From the NCBI RefSeq assembly GCF_000384295.1, contig NZ_KB913037.1:7689533-7753532 (forward strand): 64,000 nucleotides of DNA, read 5' to 3'. The position numbers and the translations under genes were made by a program. Shown one piece after another: positions 1-8,535 of the stretch (position 1 is the first letter of the stretch; every line of letters begins with the position of its first letter). This DNA comes from Amycolatopsis balhimycina FH 1894 (GTDB lineage Bacteria; Actinomycetota; Actinomycetes; Mycobacteriales; Pseudonocardiaceae). The notes below the pieces were generated by a model. That model was not told the DNA's origin, searched no databases, and saw only the letters and a list, made by a program, of their open reading frames with translations.

Positions 1-380
1 AGCTGCTTCAGTGTGGCGCTGACGATCCCCAAGTCGTCCGAGTCCGGGGACAGGTCAGCCGGGCGGCCGTTCACATATTCGAACCCGACGATGAACCACT
101 GCTCGTCCGTCCTGACGTCGGTGCTGAACCGAGTCACCGGAGCGATCCCTGGGGCGAGCGCACTCGCTTCGGCCTCATTCCGGAGCCACCGCATCCGCGG
201 GCCAATTCCTCGGACGCCCTTCAGGAAGACGTCGCCATCGTCGTCGGTCCGCAGCACAAGCGCCAGGTTGCAGTTCTGGCCCTGCTCGACGTCACGGATG
301 ACAGTGGTCGGCCCCAGGTGCTGCCAAACCGCGAGGCGCGCCGCTTCCGGCAGGGTGTCCCAGGAGTATCGCTCGATCAC
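1..380 (-). CDS. Aminoglycoside-phosphotransferase-like protein, N-terminal part only
   Basis: Partial gene: 126 codons are visible from a GTG start at 380 before the window edge. I see an N-lobe resembling the APH/choline kinase fold: a segment around residues 35-60 (CNLALVLRTDDDGDVFLKG) has the small-beta-strand-plus-lysine look of the nucleotide-binding lobe, and FEYVNGRPADL near residue 100 resembles the hinge. The catalytic loop lies outside the window, so activity cannot be judged. The GTG overlaps the TGA of the upstream gene (377-868) in a GTGA junction, so the two are probably translated together. Substrate unknown; in such regulator-linked cassettes these proteins are usually annotated only as phosphotransferase family. 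Confidence 0.6.
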   Translation of the reverse strand, partial: MIERYSWDTLPEAARLAVWQHLGPTTVIRDVEQGQNCNLALVLRTDDDGDVFLKGVRGIGPRMRWLRNEAEASALAPGIAPVTRFSTDVRTDEQWFIVGFEYVNGRPADLSPDSDDLGIVSATLKQ

Positions 381-868
381 GCCGGGACCGTACCAACGTG
401 CGCGGCGAGCTGGTGGCATCCAGTGTCGCCGCCGGAGTGCGTGCACCCATCCGTGCACTGGTGGCAATCCGCCGAGACTGCCCAGAGGTCATGGTCCACG
501 GCGAACCCGGCGCGGCGCAGGGCCGCCACGGTGAAGTCCGCGGATTCTGGCGGAGCCTGGGACACCGGGATGAGGCCGGTGTCGGTCGGCTCGTGGTGGA
601 TGAAGCGACCGGCCACCCGGTCGCAGAACTCGGCGTACTCGCGGGTGTACAGGATGAAGGTGTGCCACCCGATGTCCACTGCCTTGCTGGGCGACAACGG
701 GCCGGACGTGTGGGCGCACGTTCCGAGGAAGGCGAGCGCCTGGTCCATGATCCGCGCGGCGTACTCGCGGCCGAGCTGGTGCTCACGAACGATCCGCTCT
801 ACGAACCGGTGGAACAAGTCTTCGTCTATCAGGTCCTGTCCGGTGAGTTCTTCGACGGCGATTGTCAC
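377..868 (-). CDS. GRDP-like (glycine-rich domain-containing) hypothetical protein
   Basis: A 163-residue soluble protein. The diagnostic stretch is around residues 45-75, where PSKAVDIGWHTFILYTREY is followed by the pattern FCDRVAGRFIHHEP; this resembles bacterial proteins called glycine-rich domain-containing protein-like, whose function is unknown. The C-terminal end holds a Cys/His-rich tail (CHQCTDGCTHSG) that could bind a metal. The start is the GTG at 868; an AGGAGGGG sits about 20 bases upstream, further than usual, and a weak AAGGCAG lies closer. It is the middle gene of a three-gene minus-strand set and its TGA overlaps the next start. No catalytic role can be assigned. Confidence 0.7.
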   Translation of the reverse strand: MTIAVEELTGQDLIDEDLFHRFVERIVREHQLGREYAARIMDQALAFLGTCAHTSGPLSPSKAVDIGWHTFILYTREYAEFCDRVAGRFIHHEPTDTGLIPVSQAPPESADFTVAALRRAGFAVDHDLWAVSADCHQCTDGCTHSGGDTGCHQLAAHVGTVPA

Positions 869-965
869 GTCGCTGCCTTTCGTGTTGGCCCCTCCTGTAA
901 TGACGGGCCGGTGGGGCCCGGCCAGCGCGCCGCCGAGGGGGATAAGCAAGCGCGCTGGCCGGGGG

Positions 966-1235
966 CTATCGGGGGTGCCGCTGCGGACGAGGCCGCGGGC
1001 TGGGGAGCCAGCCGCGCCGCACTCGGTAAACGGCGTCGCAGTCGGGGCACATCCGGAGTGACCCGTTGCACTGGCGGACCTCGTCCTTGGTGGCGTACTC
1101 GGCCGCCGCAGCGCGGCCACACAGCATCGTGAGCGCCTGCCCCGGCAGGGGCATCCGAAGAAGATCGATTTGGTGCCACACCCCGTCGATCACGGGGTGA
1201 ACGTGTTCCAAGTCGATGTAGATCAAGGCGCTCAA
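966..1235 (-). CDS. Small zinc-ribbon-like protein
   Basis: An 89-residue protein starting at TTG 1235, chosen because GGAGGGG lies seven bases upstream. It carries an LCGR motif, then further cysteines ending in MCPDCDAVYR, a pattern like the small zinc-finger proteins often found beside XRE regulators in actinomycetes. The last residues are basic and Arg/Pro-rich. It is first in the minus-strand set and is divergent from the XRE regulator at 1426, with about 190 bases between the two starts. Role unknown; metal binding is an inference from Cys spacing. Confidence 0.55.
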   Translation of the reverse strand: MSALIYIDLEHVHPVIDGVWHQIDLLRMPLPGQALTMLCGRAAAAEYATKDEVRQCNGSLRMCPDCDAVYRVRRGWLPSPRPRPQRHPR

Positions 1236-1425
1236 TCTCGTTCCCCTCCAGATGATCCTGTGGCCCTCAGTCGCCTTGGGCGGGCCACCCCGACCGGAAT
1301 TCGTGGAGTCTGGAGGACAGAACTCCGAACTCCGGCCGAGGCCGCCCACTCAGGTAGCCTGGTCGTCACACGGCGTCATTGGAATGGATCAGCCGTCTAC
1401 GGGCGTCTACAAGGCGGTGAGGTAT

Positions 1426-2538
1426 GTGAGCGACCTAGGCGCGAGACTGCGCGCGGCGCGTGAAGCCGCTGGTCTGAGCCTCGCTGCGATGTCCGCGAAG
1501 ACCCACTGGAGCAAGGCCCTGCTCGGGCACCTGGAGACCGGGACCCGGGACGTCAAGCGGGAGCACGTCATCACGTACTCGCGCGCCCTGAACGTGTCCG
1601 TCGAGTCCTTGTACGGACCGCCGCAGGATCCGCTGCGCGTAGCTCACGAGTGGCTGGTGGCCGACACGTCGGCCTCGGTACACCGATCATCCGGCAGGCG
1701 CGTCGGCGAGAGCTTCGCTGCCGAGGTCGAGCAGCGTGTCATTGACCTCCGGCAGCTGGACGACACCATTGGCGGGGGAGACCTCAGCCCCCTCGTACGC
1801 CGGGAGCTGGCCGAAACTTCGGCTGTGGTCCGGTGCGCCAGCTACTCCGAGTCCGTCGGGCGTCGATTGTTGGTCGCCGTGGGAGAGCTGTCGCAGCTTG
1901 CCGGCTGGGTGGCAAGCGACGCCGGGTACTACCTCGAAGCGCAGCAGACATACCTGGCCGGGGTCGCGGCAGCCCAGGACGCGGGCGACCAGACCCTTGC
2001 TGGCCAGCTTCTGTCGTCGCTGGCGTATCAGATGGCGAACGTCGGCGACCCAGCCGACGCTGCACTGCTGGCGAAAACCGCGGTGAAGGGGGCACGCGAC
2101 GCGACTCCGGTCGCGAAGACGCTGCTGTTGGAGCGGGTGGCCTGGGCGGGCGCGCGGGCGCGCGACGTCGAGGGCGCCCGGCGGGCCCTCGACTTGGTCG
2201 ACGACACTTACGAGGAGCGTTCACCGGGGATTCCCGAGCCGGAGTGGGTCTACTGGATGAGCCGAGACGAGATCGACGTCATGGCAGGCCGGGTGCTGAT
2301 CGAGGTCGGCCAGCCCGTGAAGGCAGCCCCCTTGTTGACCCGGGCCATCGACGCTTACGACGCAGAGCACGCGCGCGAGGTGGCGCTGTACCAGACCTGG
2401 CTCGCCGAGTCGTACGCTCGCGCCGGAGAGCTGGACGCGGCCCGCGAAGTCATCGGCGCCGCGCGTGGCGCGGCAGCTGGCATCAACTCTGCCCGCCTCG
2501 GCCGGCGCGTCGAGGAGATCGAACGGCTGGTGAGCTAG
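1426..2538 (+). CDS. XRE-family transcriptional regulator with C-terminal TPR-like repeats
   Basis: A 370-residue regulator. Residues about 4-60 form a helix-turn-helix of the Cro/C1 type (LGARLRAAREAAGLSLAAMS, then WSKALLGHLETG). The rest is alpha-helical with repeated Ala/Leu-rich pairs (AGDQTLAGQLLSSLAYQMA; GAARGAAAGINSARLGRRVE) resembling tetratricopeptide repeats, the usual sensing part of this family. GTG 1426 is preferred because the GGTGAGG just before it can pair with 16S rRNA and it begins directly at the DNA-binding domain; an ATG at 1384 is the alternative. It is divergent from the zinc-ribbon/GRDP/phosphotransferase set and probably controls it. The ligand is unknown. Confidence 0.85.
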   Translation: MSDLGARLRAAREAAGLSLAAMSAKTHWSKALLGHLETGTRDVKREHVITYSRALNVSVESLYGPPQDPLRVAHEWLVADTSASVHRSSGRRVGESFAAEVEQRVIDLRQLDDTIGGGDLSPLVRRELAETSAVVRCASYSESVGRRLLVAVGELSQLAGWVASDAGYYLEAQQTYLAGVAAAQDAGDQTLAGQLLSSLAYQMANVGDPADAALLAKTAVKGARDATPVAKTLLLERVAWAGARARDVEGARRALDLVDDTYEERSPGIPEPEWVYWMSRDEIDVMAGRVLIEVGQPVKAAPLLTRAIDAYDAEHAREVALYQTWLAESYARAGELDAAREVIGAARGAAAGINSARLGRRVEEIERLVS

Positions 2539-2797
2539 CCGGCGCCTTCGGCCTGGGCGATCCGTCGGCGTCTTCGGAGGCGGACGGCAGTTGCTTGTCG
2601 GACGCCTGCGGTGGACCGGCCTCGATCTCGAAGAAGGGCGCCTTGACTCGAACGCGGTCGCCCGGCTGGCGGTTCTTCAGGAACTGTCGTGCGAGGAAGT
2701 AGACGCCGATGAAGATCACGGCAACCAAGGCGACCAACGCCCAGATGCTCCCGGCTGACATCTCCGCGACGCGGGTGACGATGGCTTCAGCAGACAC
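2483..2797 (-). CDS. Small single-pass membrane protein, unknown function
   Basis: A 104-residue protein read from GTG 2797. One hydrophobic segment (about residues 16-37, SIWALVALVAVIFIGVYFLA) is followed by a basic stretch (KNRQPGDRVRVKAPFFEIEAG) and a polar, low-complexity C-terminus. The last 18 codons lie antisense over the end of the XRE gene (56-base overlap), so the extreme C-terminus may not be conserved. I recognise no family. The clean membrane segment flanked by charges argues it is real, but the upstream ribosome site is weak. Confidence 0.5.
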   Translation of the reverse strand: MSAEAIVTRVAEMSAGSIWALVALVAVIFIGVYFLARQFLKNRQPGDRVRVKAPFFEIEAGPPQASDKQLPSASEDADGSPRPKAPASSPAVRSPRRAGRGGQS

Positions 2798-3116
2798 AAG
2801 CGTCCCAGACCGCCAGCGTGCCCCCGAGGCTTACAGCGCCGGCCGGCTAGGGGGCTGGCGTCTTTCGAGCCACGCTAAACTATCGCGGCGAAAATCGATC
2901 GGACCCCGTCCTCGGGTGCCTGGGGTGTACTCAGGCAGACAGGGTCGAACAGTCACGCAGTGGAGCAAATCGTCGTCCACTAAAAAGTTGTACACATCGA
3001 CTCCCGCTCGCAGAGGGCACCTTCGGCGATTCAGCCGATCCAGCCCTCCGCCTAAGGGGGAGTTCTGACGATGACCTTACCGCACGGGTCGCAGCCTCGG
3101 CGACGGGTGGTGTCGC
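2798..3116. other. 319-base gap with no assigned gene; contains a 27-codon leader-like ORF
   Basis: The stretch is less G+C-rich than its surroundings, for instance around 2980-2995 (TAAAAAGTTGTACACA). It holds a 27-codon ORF, ATG 3071 to TAA 3154, with a strong AAGGGGGAG at 3054-3062. That ORF runs into the next gene, ending one base before an in-frame GTG (3156) of that gene. I see no tRNA, terminator or attachment-site duplication here. Confidence 0.4.
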
Positions 3117-3455
3117 GTGTCGACCTGCCGCATGCTCGAACGCAGGTTCGATAACGTGGACCGGGGTGTTCCGCACCCGAGCCTGCAGGAGGCCCGCGCG
3201 GTGTGCCGGGCGAAGCCTGTCTGGGGCGACCTGGCCAAGGTGTACCCGTTCGGAGAGCCGCTCGGCGTGTTCCCCGATGGCCTCGATCTCCAGTGCGTCG
3301 TGCCCGGGATGCTCCAGCAGTGGCATCGGACGACGACGGGCTACTGGGCGGGGTGGGTCCGGTACAAGATCGGCGGGGAGTACGGCGGCCAGCCGGGCGC
3401 GCACTGGGTCGGCGCCTACGCGCTGGATCCCCGACGTGAGGGGACGACTCGGTAG
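3117..3455 (+). CDS. Hypothetical protein
   Basis: About 112 residues, soluble, with no motif I recognise. The C-terminal half is rich in aromatic residues and Gly (MLQQWHRTTTGYWAGWVRY, then GGEYGGQPGAHWVGAYALD) and looks like genuine coding sequence, unlike the overlapping opposite-strand frames. The start is uncertain: GTG 3117, ATG 3132 and GTG 3156 are all in frame and none has a strong ribosome site. A 27-codon ORF with a good ribosome site ends at 3154, one base before GTG 3156, so coupled initiation there (99 residues), or a frameshift that split a longer gene, is possible. It lies just upstream of miaB. Confidence 0.45.
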   Translation: MSTCRMLERRFDNVDRGVPHPSLQEARAVCRAKPVWGDLAKVYPFGEPLGVFPDGLDLQCVVPGMLQQWHRTTTGYWAGWVRYKIGGEYGGQPGAHWVGAYALDPRREGTTR

Positions 3456-3485
3456 CAGGTGAAGCCGGGTCTACCCTGAAGGGCG

Positions 3486-4979
3486 ATGACCGAGACACAG
3501 GCACCCAGGGCGTACCAGATCCGCACCTTCGGCTGCCAGATGAACGTGCACGACTCCGAGCGGCTCGCCGGGCAGCTCGAGGAAGCCGGGTACGCGCCCG
3601 TCCAGGAAGGCGCGAAGCCCGACCTGATCGTGTTCAACACCTGCGCCGTCCGGGAGAACGCGGACAACAAGCTGTACGGCACCCTCGGGCACCTGCGCCC
3701 GGACAAGGTCGCGAACCCGGACCTGCAGATCGCCGTCGGCGGGTGCCTGGCGCAAAAGGACCGCGGCGAGATCGTCAAGCGGGCGCCGTGGGTGGACGTC
3801 GTGTTCGGGACGCACAACATCGGCTCGCTGCCGACCCTGCTGGAGCGCGCCCGGCACAACGCCGAGGCCGAGGTCGAGATCCTCGAATCGCTCGAGACCT
3901 TCCCCTCGACGCTGCCCGCGCGCCGTGAGTCGTCCTATGCGAGCTGGGTGTCCGTTTCGGTCGGGTGCAACAACACCTGCACCTTCTGCATCGTCCCCGC
4001 GCTGCGCGGCAAGGAACGCGACCGGCGGCCCGGCGAGATCCTCGCCGAGGTCGAGGCGCTCGTCGCCGAAGGCGTGCTCGAGGTCACCCTGCTCGGCCAG
4101 AACGTGAACTCCTACGGCGTCGAGTTCGGCGACCGGCTGGCGTTCGGCAAGCTGCTGCGCGCGTGCGGCACGGTCGACGGGCTCGAGCGCGTCCGCTTCA
4201 CCTCGCCGCACCCGGCGGCATTCACCTCCGACGTCATCGAGGCGATGGCGGAGACCCCGAACATCTGCCACCAGCTGCACATGCCGCTGCAGTCCGGCTC
4301 GGACCGGGTGCTGCGCGAGATGAAGCGCTCGTACCGCTCGGCGCGCTTCCTGAAGATCCTCGACGAGGTCCGCGCGGTCATGCCGGACGCGGCGATCACC
4401 ACCGACATCATCGTCGGCTTCCCCGGCGAGACCGAGGAGGACTTCCAGGCGACCCTGGACGTCGTGGCGCAGGCCCGCTTCTCCAGCGCGTTCACCTTCC
4501 AGTACTCGAAGCGCCCGGGCACGCCGGCCGCGACGATGGACGGCCAGCTGCCGAAGGCGGTCGTGCAGGAGCGCTACGAGCGCCTGGTCGCGCTGCAGAA
4601 CGCGATCTCCTGGGAAGAGAACAAGAAGATCGTCGGCCGCCGCGTCGAGCTGCTCGTCGCCGAGGGCGAGGGCCGCAAGGACGCCGAGACCCACCGGATG
4701 AGCGGCCGCGCCCGCGACGGGCGGCTGGTGCACTTCACGCCGACCGGGGCGAACGTGGATCGCGCCGTCCGCCCGGGCGACGTCGTCGAGACGGTCGTCA
4801 CCTACGGCGCGCCGCACCACCTGGTGGCGGACGGCGACCTGCTGTTGCACCGGCGGACGCGGGCCGGTGACAACGCGGAGGCCGGGCTGCGGCCGAAGAC
4901 GAGCGGCGTCACGCTGGGCCTGCCGGGCTTCGGTGCCCCGGCCGCCCGGCCGGAGCCGGTGAGTGGGTGTGCGCTGTGA
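3486..4979 (+). CDS. miaB: tRNA-2-methylthio-N6-dimethylallyladenosine synthase MiaB
   Basis: Radical-SAM methylthiotransferase, 497 residues, that adds the methylthio group to i6A37 of tRNAs reading U-starting codons. The N-terminal UPF0004 domain has the three cluster cysteines C17 (TFGCQMN), C53 (NTCAVREN) and C87 (GGCLAQ). The radical-SAM motif CNNTCTFC gives C161, C165 and C168 for the second 4Fe-4S cluster. The TRAM RNA-binding domain follows at about residues 385-450, then a dispensable-looking tail. GAAGGGCG precedes the ATG. It is first in a block matching M. tuberculosis Rv2733c-Rv2732c and acts after MiaA, encoded 4 kb downstream. Its stop overlaps the next gene. Confidence 0.97.
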   Translation: MTETQAPRAYQIRTFGCQMNVHDSERLAGQLEEAGYAPVQEGAKPDLIVFNTCAVRENADNKLYGTLGHLRPDKVANPDLQIAVGGCLAQKDRGEIVKRAPWVDVVFGTHNIGSLPTLLERARHNAEAEVEILESLETFPSTLPARRESSYASWVSVSVGCNNTCTFCIVPALRGKERDRRPGEILAEVEALVAEGVLEVTLLGQNVNSYGVEFGDRLAFGKLLRACGTVDGLERVRFTSPHPAAFTSDVIEAMAETPNICHQLHMPLQSGSDRVLREMKRSYRSARFLKILDEVRAVMPDAAITTDIIVGFPGETEEDFQATLDVVAQARFSSAFTFQYSKRPGTPAATMDGQLPKAVVQERYERLVALQNAISWEENKKIVGRRVELLVAEGEGRKDAETHRMSGRARDGRLVHFTPTGANVDRAVRPGDVVETVVTYGAPHHLVADGDLLLHRRTRAGDNAEAGLRPKTSGVTLGLPGFGAPAARPEPVSGCAL

Positions 4980-5449
4980 CGGAGTCCGAGGGCAACGGCG
5001 AGGTGGCCGCGCTGGCCGCCGAGATCGACGAGGTGGGCGAGCACGCGTCCCGCACGGTGGAGCTGGGCCGCCGCGGGTTCACCATCGCCGTGTTCACGTT
5101 CGTGCTGCTGATCTGCCAGATCCTCCCGTGGGTCGGCGACCACGCGGGCTGGCAGGTGCTGGCCGGTGAGGGCGGCGGCATCCCGCAGCTGTTCGCGGCG
5201 ACGTCGACCGGCGTCGGCATCCTCGCCTCGGCGCTGGCGCTGGTGACGCGCCGCTGGTGGCTGTCCTGGGTGTGCGCGGCCGGCGGCTGGTTCGCCTCGG
5301 TGGACGGGCTGCTGGCCATCTGGTCGCAGCAGTCGTCGCACGCTCCCGGCTCCGCGGGCGGCGGTCCCGGGATCGGCCTGGTCATCGCCTGGATCGCGAT
5401 GATCTGCCTTGCGGTGCAGTGGATGCGGACGGCGTTCTCGCGGTCCTGA
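4976..5449 (+). CDS. Conserved actinobacterial membrane protein (Rv2732c-like)
   Basis: A 157-residue integral membrane protein with about four hydrophobic segments ([33 protein letters not shown]; a segment near [31 protein letters not shown]) after a short acidic cytoplasmic N-terminus. The start is taken as GTG 4976, which overlaps the miaB TGA in a GTGA junction with GGTGAG upstream; GTG 4967 is three codons earlier. The position directly after miaB matches Rv2732c in mycobacteria, so it is a syntenic orphan. Function unknown. Confidence 0.8.
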   Translation: MTESEGNGEVAALAAEIDEVGEHASRTVELGRRGFTIAVFTFVLLICQILPWVGDHAGWQVLAGEGGGIPQLFAATSTGVGILASALALVTRRWWLSWVCAAGGWFASVDGLLAIWSQQSSHAPGSAGGGPGIGLVIAWIAMICLAVQWMRTAFSRS

Positions 5450-5468
5450 GGGCCGGTGGGGACCAGGC

Positions 5469-5915
5469 TCAGCCGACTCGCAGGGTGAGGGTGCTCGCCG
5501 AGTACGCGGCGGCGTACAACGTCGTCTCGGGGTGGTAGAGCCGCAGCGAGACCGTGGCGCTGAGGCTGAAGCTGAGGCTGAACGTGAAGCCGCCGTTCGG
5601 CCGGCAGGTCGTGTCGGCGAGGTTCACCCACGTCCCGGCCTGCAGCTGCTGCACGAAGACGGTCTCGACGGTTTCTTCGGCTCGGGCCGCGTCGAGGACC
5701 TTGAGGTTGCCCTTGAGGTCGACCTTCTCGTTGACCTTGACGTGGTCCTTGCCGAGCTTCCCGTCGACCTTCACCTTCCCCTTGCCGGCTTCGACGGAGG
5801 AGACGAGCGGAGCGGCCCCGGCCGGCGCGGCGAGAGCCGGAGCGAGCCCGGCGACGGCGATGCTGATCACCAGCGCGGAGAGGAGCCTGCCGGCACTGAA
5901 CGGTGTCCTGGTCAT
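5469..5915 (-). CDS. Secreted hypothetical protein
   Basis: A 148-residue protein beginning at ATG 5915. A typical Sec signal peptide is visible (MTRT basic start, hydrophobic LLSALVISIAVAGLAPALA, then AGA before the mature part). The mature part is about 110 residues: a Lys/Asp/Val-rich region (GKVKVDGKLGKDHVKVN), then a beta-rich C-terminus with alternating Ser/Leu/Phe strands and one cysteine (DTTCRPNGG). It resembles small beta-sandwich exoproteins but I cannot name a family. A palindrome (6021-6069) lies upstream, and it is convergent with the membrane gene ending at 5449. Confidence 0.75.
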   Translation of the reverse strand: MTRTPFSAGRLLSALVISIAVAGLAPALAAPAGAAPLVSSVEAGKGKVKVDGKLGKDHVKVNEKVDLKGNLKVLDAARAEETVETVFVQQLQAGTWVNLADTTCRPNGGFTFSLSFSLSATVSLRLYHPETTLYAAAYSASTLTLRVG

Positions 5916-6020
5916 GATCAGAGTGGAGCACCGGCCGTGGCGGACGGCGCGCGGAAACCCCCGGTCGGGGGGACGACGGGCCCTCTTCGGGCGAATCGCC
6001 GACCGTCGGCTTGCCGAGTA

Positions 6021-6069
6021 CGTGAAGGCCACCTTCAGGAACTTCAAGTTCCTCAAGGTGGCCTTCACG
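6021..6069. repeat. Palindromic element, copy 1 (GTGAAGGCC type)
   Basis: 22-base arms around a 5-base centre (TTCAA), with one mismatch between the arms. The left arm starts CGTGAAGGCCACCTT. It lies 23 bases after the stop of the DUF349 gene and upstream of the secreted-protein gene, so it could act as a factor-independent terminator, although no T-run follows. It is nearly identical to copy 3 at 52259-52307. Confidence 0.9.
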
Positions 6070-6092
6070 AACTTGAAGCGACCTCAGCGACC

Positions 6093-7406
6093 TCAGCGGT
6101 CCGCGACGGCGGCCTCGGCGGCCTCCAGCCACTCACGCCACTGCGCGGCCTGCTCGTCGGCCTTCTTCGCGCGACGCTCGTCCCCGGCCGCACGGGCCTT
6201 CGCCGCCTGGGACTCGAGCTGCTCGACGCGCTCGCGGAACTGCGCGGCGCGGGCCTGCGCCTCCGGGTCGGTGCGGCGCCAGCGGGAGTCCTCGGCCGAC
6301 TTGACGGCGTCCTGGACCGCCTTGAGCCTGCCGTCGAGCTCGCGGATGCGTTCGCGGGGGACCTTGCCGAGCTCGTCCCACTGCTCCTGGATCCGGCGCA
6401 GCGCGCCCTTCGCCGCTTCGAGGTTGGCGGCCGCGTCGATCTTCTCGGCCTCGATGAGCAGTTCTTCCTTGCGCGCGGCGTTCTGCGTGAACTCCGCGTC
6501 GCGCTCGGAGAACACCGTGGACCGGCGGGCGAAGAACTTGTCCTGCGCCGCGCGGAACCGCTGCCACAGCGCTTCGTCGCTGTCCTTCGGCGCGCGGCCG
6601 GCGGCCTTCCACTCGGTCATCAGGTCCTTGTAGCGGCCGGCGGTGTCGCCCCAGTCGTCGGACTCGCTGATCGCCTCCGCTTCGGCGATCAGCTCCTCCT
6701 TGCGCTGCTTGGCCGCCGCGCGCTGCTTGTCGAGCTCGGCGAAGTGCGAGCCGCGACGGCGGTTGAACGCCTCGCGGGCCTTCGAGAACCGCTTCCACAG
6801 CTCGTCGTCGGTCTTGCGGTCGACGCCCTTGACCGTCTTCCACTCGTCGAGGATCGTGCGCAGCCGGTCGCCCGCCGCCTTCCACTGCGTGGACTCGGCG
6901 GCGATCTTCTCGGCCTCTTCGGCCAGCTCCTGCTTCCGGGCGATGGCGGCCGCGCGGGCCTCCTCACGCTCGGCCTTCGCGCTGGCCAGCGCCTTCTCGG
7001 CGTGACCGATGACGTACTCCAGCCGCGCGGCGAGCGCCGCGAGGTCGCCGACCAGCGCGGCCTCGGCCAGCCCGTCCCGGATCTGGGTCGCGCTCGACAG
7101 CGCGTGCTTCGGGTCGCCCGCGCCGGAGATCAGCCGGGTTTCCAGCAGCTCGACCTCGGTGCGCACGTCGTCGAAGCGGCGGGCGTAGTGCACCAGACCC
7201 TCGTCGGGGCTGCCTGCCTGCCAGACGCCGACGGCACGCTCACCCTCGGCGGTGATGACGTAGACGGTGCCCTCGTCGTCGATCCGGCCCCAGGTCGCGG
7301 GCGTGGGCTCGGCGGGCGGCACGGGCGGGGCGGCGTGCCCGGCGTGCAGCGCGTGCGGCACCGGGTGCGGGGCCGGGGTACCGGTGGAAGTGTTCTCCTG
7401 GGCCAT
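6093..7406 (-). CDS. DUF349 domain-containing protein
   Basis: A 437-residue, highly charged, largely helical cytosolic protein. After a Pro/His/Ala-rich N-terminus and a small beta region (WGRIDDEGTVYVITAEGER), residues about 130-437 hold repeated units of roughly 75 residues with the DUF349 signature (DELWKRFSKAREAFNRRR; EALWQRFRAAQDKFFARR). The start is ATG 7406, with AAGGAG seven bases upstream. The neighbourhood miaB-membrane protein-DUF349-miaA matches Rv2733c-Rv2731-Rv2727c. DUF349 proteins have no settled biochemical function; long coiled coils suggest a scaffold or nucleic-acid-associated role. Confidence 0.9.
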   Translation of the reverse strand: MAQENTSTGTPAPHPVPHALHAGHAAPPVPPAEPTPATWGRIDDEGTVYVITAEGERAVGVWQAGSPDEGLVHYARRFDDVRTEVELLETRLISGAGDPKHALSSATQIRDGLAEAALVGDLAALAARLEYVIGHAEKALASAKAEREEARAAAIARKQELAEEAEKIAAESTQWKAAGDRLRTILDEWKTVKGVDRKTDDELWKRFSKAREAFNRRRGSHFAELDKQRAAAKQRKEELIAEAEAISESDDWGDTAGRYKDLMTEWKAAGRAPKDSDEALWQRFRAAQDKFFARRSTVFSERDAEFTQNAARKEELLIEAEKIDAAANLEAAKGALRRIQEQWDELGKVPRERIRELDGRLKAVQDAVKSAEDSRWRRTDPEAQARAAQFRERVEQLESQAAKARAAGDERRAKKADEQAAQWREWLEAAEAAVADR

Positions 7407-7623
7407 CGCAGGCTCCTTATCGCCTGTACGCCCGCTCGCGCGGGCGCCCCGCCGTGGAGCGGGGCCGGGTAATGCGGTCGTCACGGGCCGTGCTCGGATG
7501 CTACGGCCCCAAGCGGCATTCAAGCAGCTCAGCGCGCACCGTGGTACTGGATGGGCCACCCGAAGCTCGTGATCCTACTTCCGGTGGACGCTCCGTGTCG
7601 GCCCGCCGGTATCGTCAGCCGTC

Positions 7624-8526
7624 GTGAGCAGCCCAGTCGCGGTAGTCGGGCCGACGGCCACCGGCAAGACCGCGCTGGCCGTGGAGCTGGCCCTGAAGCT
7701 CGGCGGAGAGGTCGTCAACGCCGACGCGCTGCAGCTCTACCGAGGCATGGACATCGGCACCGCCAAGGCCACCGAGGCCGAGCGCCGCGGCGTCCCGCAC
7801 CACCTGCTCGATGTGCTGGACGTGACCGAGACGGCGTCCGTCGCGGCCTACCAGCGCGAGGCGCGGGCCACGATCGAGCGGTTGCTGGCCGCCGGCCGGG
7901 TGCCGGTGCTGGCCGGCGGGTCCGGCCTGTACGTCCAGGCGGTGCTCGACGACCTGCGGTTCCCGGGCACCGACCCGGCGGTGCGCGCCCGGCTGGACGC
8001 GGAGGCGGTCTCGTCGGGGACGGCCGCGTTGTACACCCGGTTGGGGGAACTCGATCCGGCCGCGGCAGCAGCGATCCTGCCGACCAACACCCGCCGGATC
8101 GTGCGCGCCCTCGAGGTCATCGAGATCACCGGCGAGCCGTTCTCGGCGAACCTGCCCAAGCCCGGTCCGGCCCGCTACGGCACGGTCGTGATCGGCGTCG
8201 ACCGGGCGCCCGAGGAGCTCGACGAGCGCGTGAACGAGCGCGTGCGACGGATGTTCGAGGCCGGGCTGGTCGACGAAGTGCGCGCGCTGGAGAAGTGTGG
8301 CCTGCGCGAGGGGAAGACGGCGTCGCGAGCCCTCGGGTACCAGCAGGTGCTCGCCGAACTGGACGGCGAAGGCGACTTCGAGGCGGCCGCCGCGGCGACG
8401 GCGCAGGCCACGCGGCGCTTCGTCCGGAAGCAACGGTCCTGGTTCCGGCGCGACCAGCGGATCCAGTGGTTCGACGGCGCCGATTCCGGGCTGGCCGCGC
8501 GCGTCCTGGATACCCTGGGCCGGTAA
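7624..8526 (+). CDS. miaA: tRNA dimethylallyltransferase MiaA
   Basis: A 300-residue enzyme that transfers the dimethylallyl group to N6 of A37 in tRNAs, giving i6A, the substrate of MiaB. The P-loop GPTATGKT is at residues 9-16; [17 protein letters not shown] holds the substrate-binding Asp and Gln. The [12 protein letters not shown] segment and the C-terminal [14 protein letters not shown], which contacts tRNA, are also present, and length is normal. The start is GTG 7624. It is divergent from the DUF349 gene and ten bases ahead of dapF, probably co-transcribed with it as in mycobacteria. Confidence 0.97.
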   Translation: MSSPVAVVGPTATGKTALAVELALKLGGEVVNADALQLYRGMDIGTAKATEAERRGVPHHLLDVLDVTETASVAAYQREARATIERLLAAGRVPVLAGGSGLYVQAVLDDLRFPGTDPAVRARLDAEAVSSGTAALYTRLGELDPAAAAAILPTNTRRIVRALEVIEITGEPFSANLPKPGPARYGTVVIGVDRAPEELDERVNERVRRMFEAGLVDEVRALEKCGLREGKTASRALGYQQVLAELDGEGDFEAAAAATAQATRRFVRKQRSWFRRDQRIQWFDGADSGLAARVLDTLGR

Positions 8527-8535
8527 TCTTCACCC

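Noticed and set aside
5409..7472. A 687-codon plus-strand frame
   Set aside because: Antisense to the secreted and DUF349 genes; a by-product of third-position GC.
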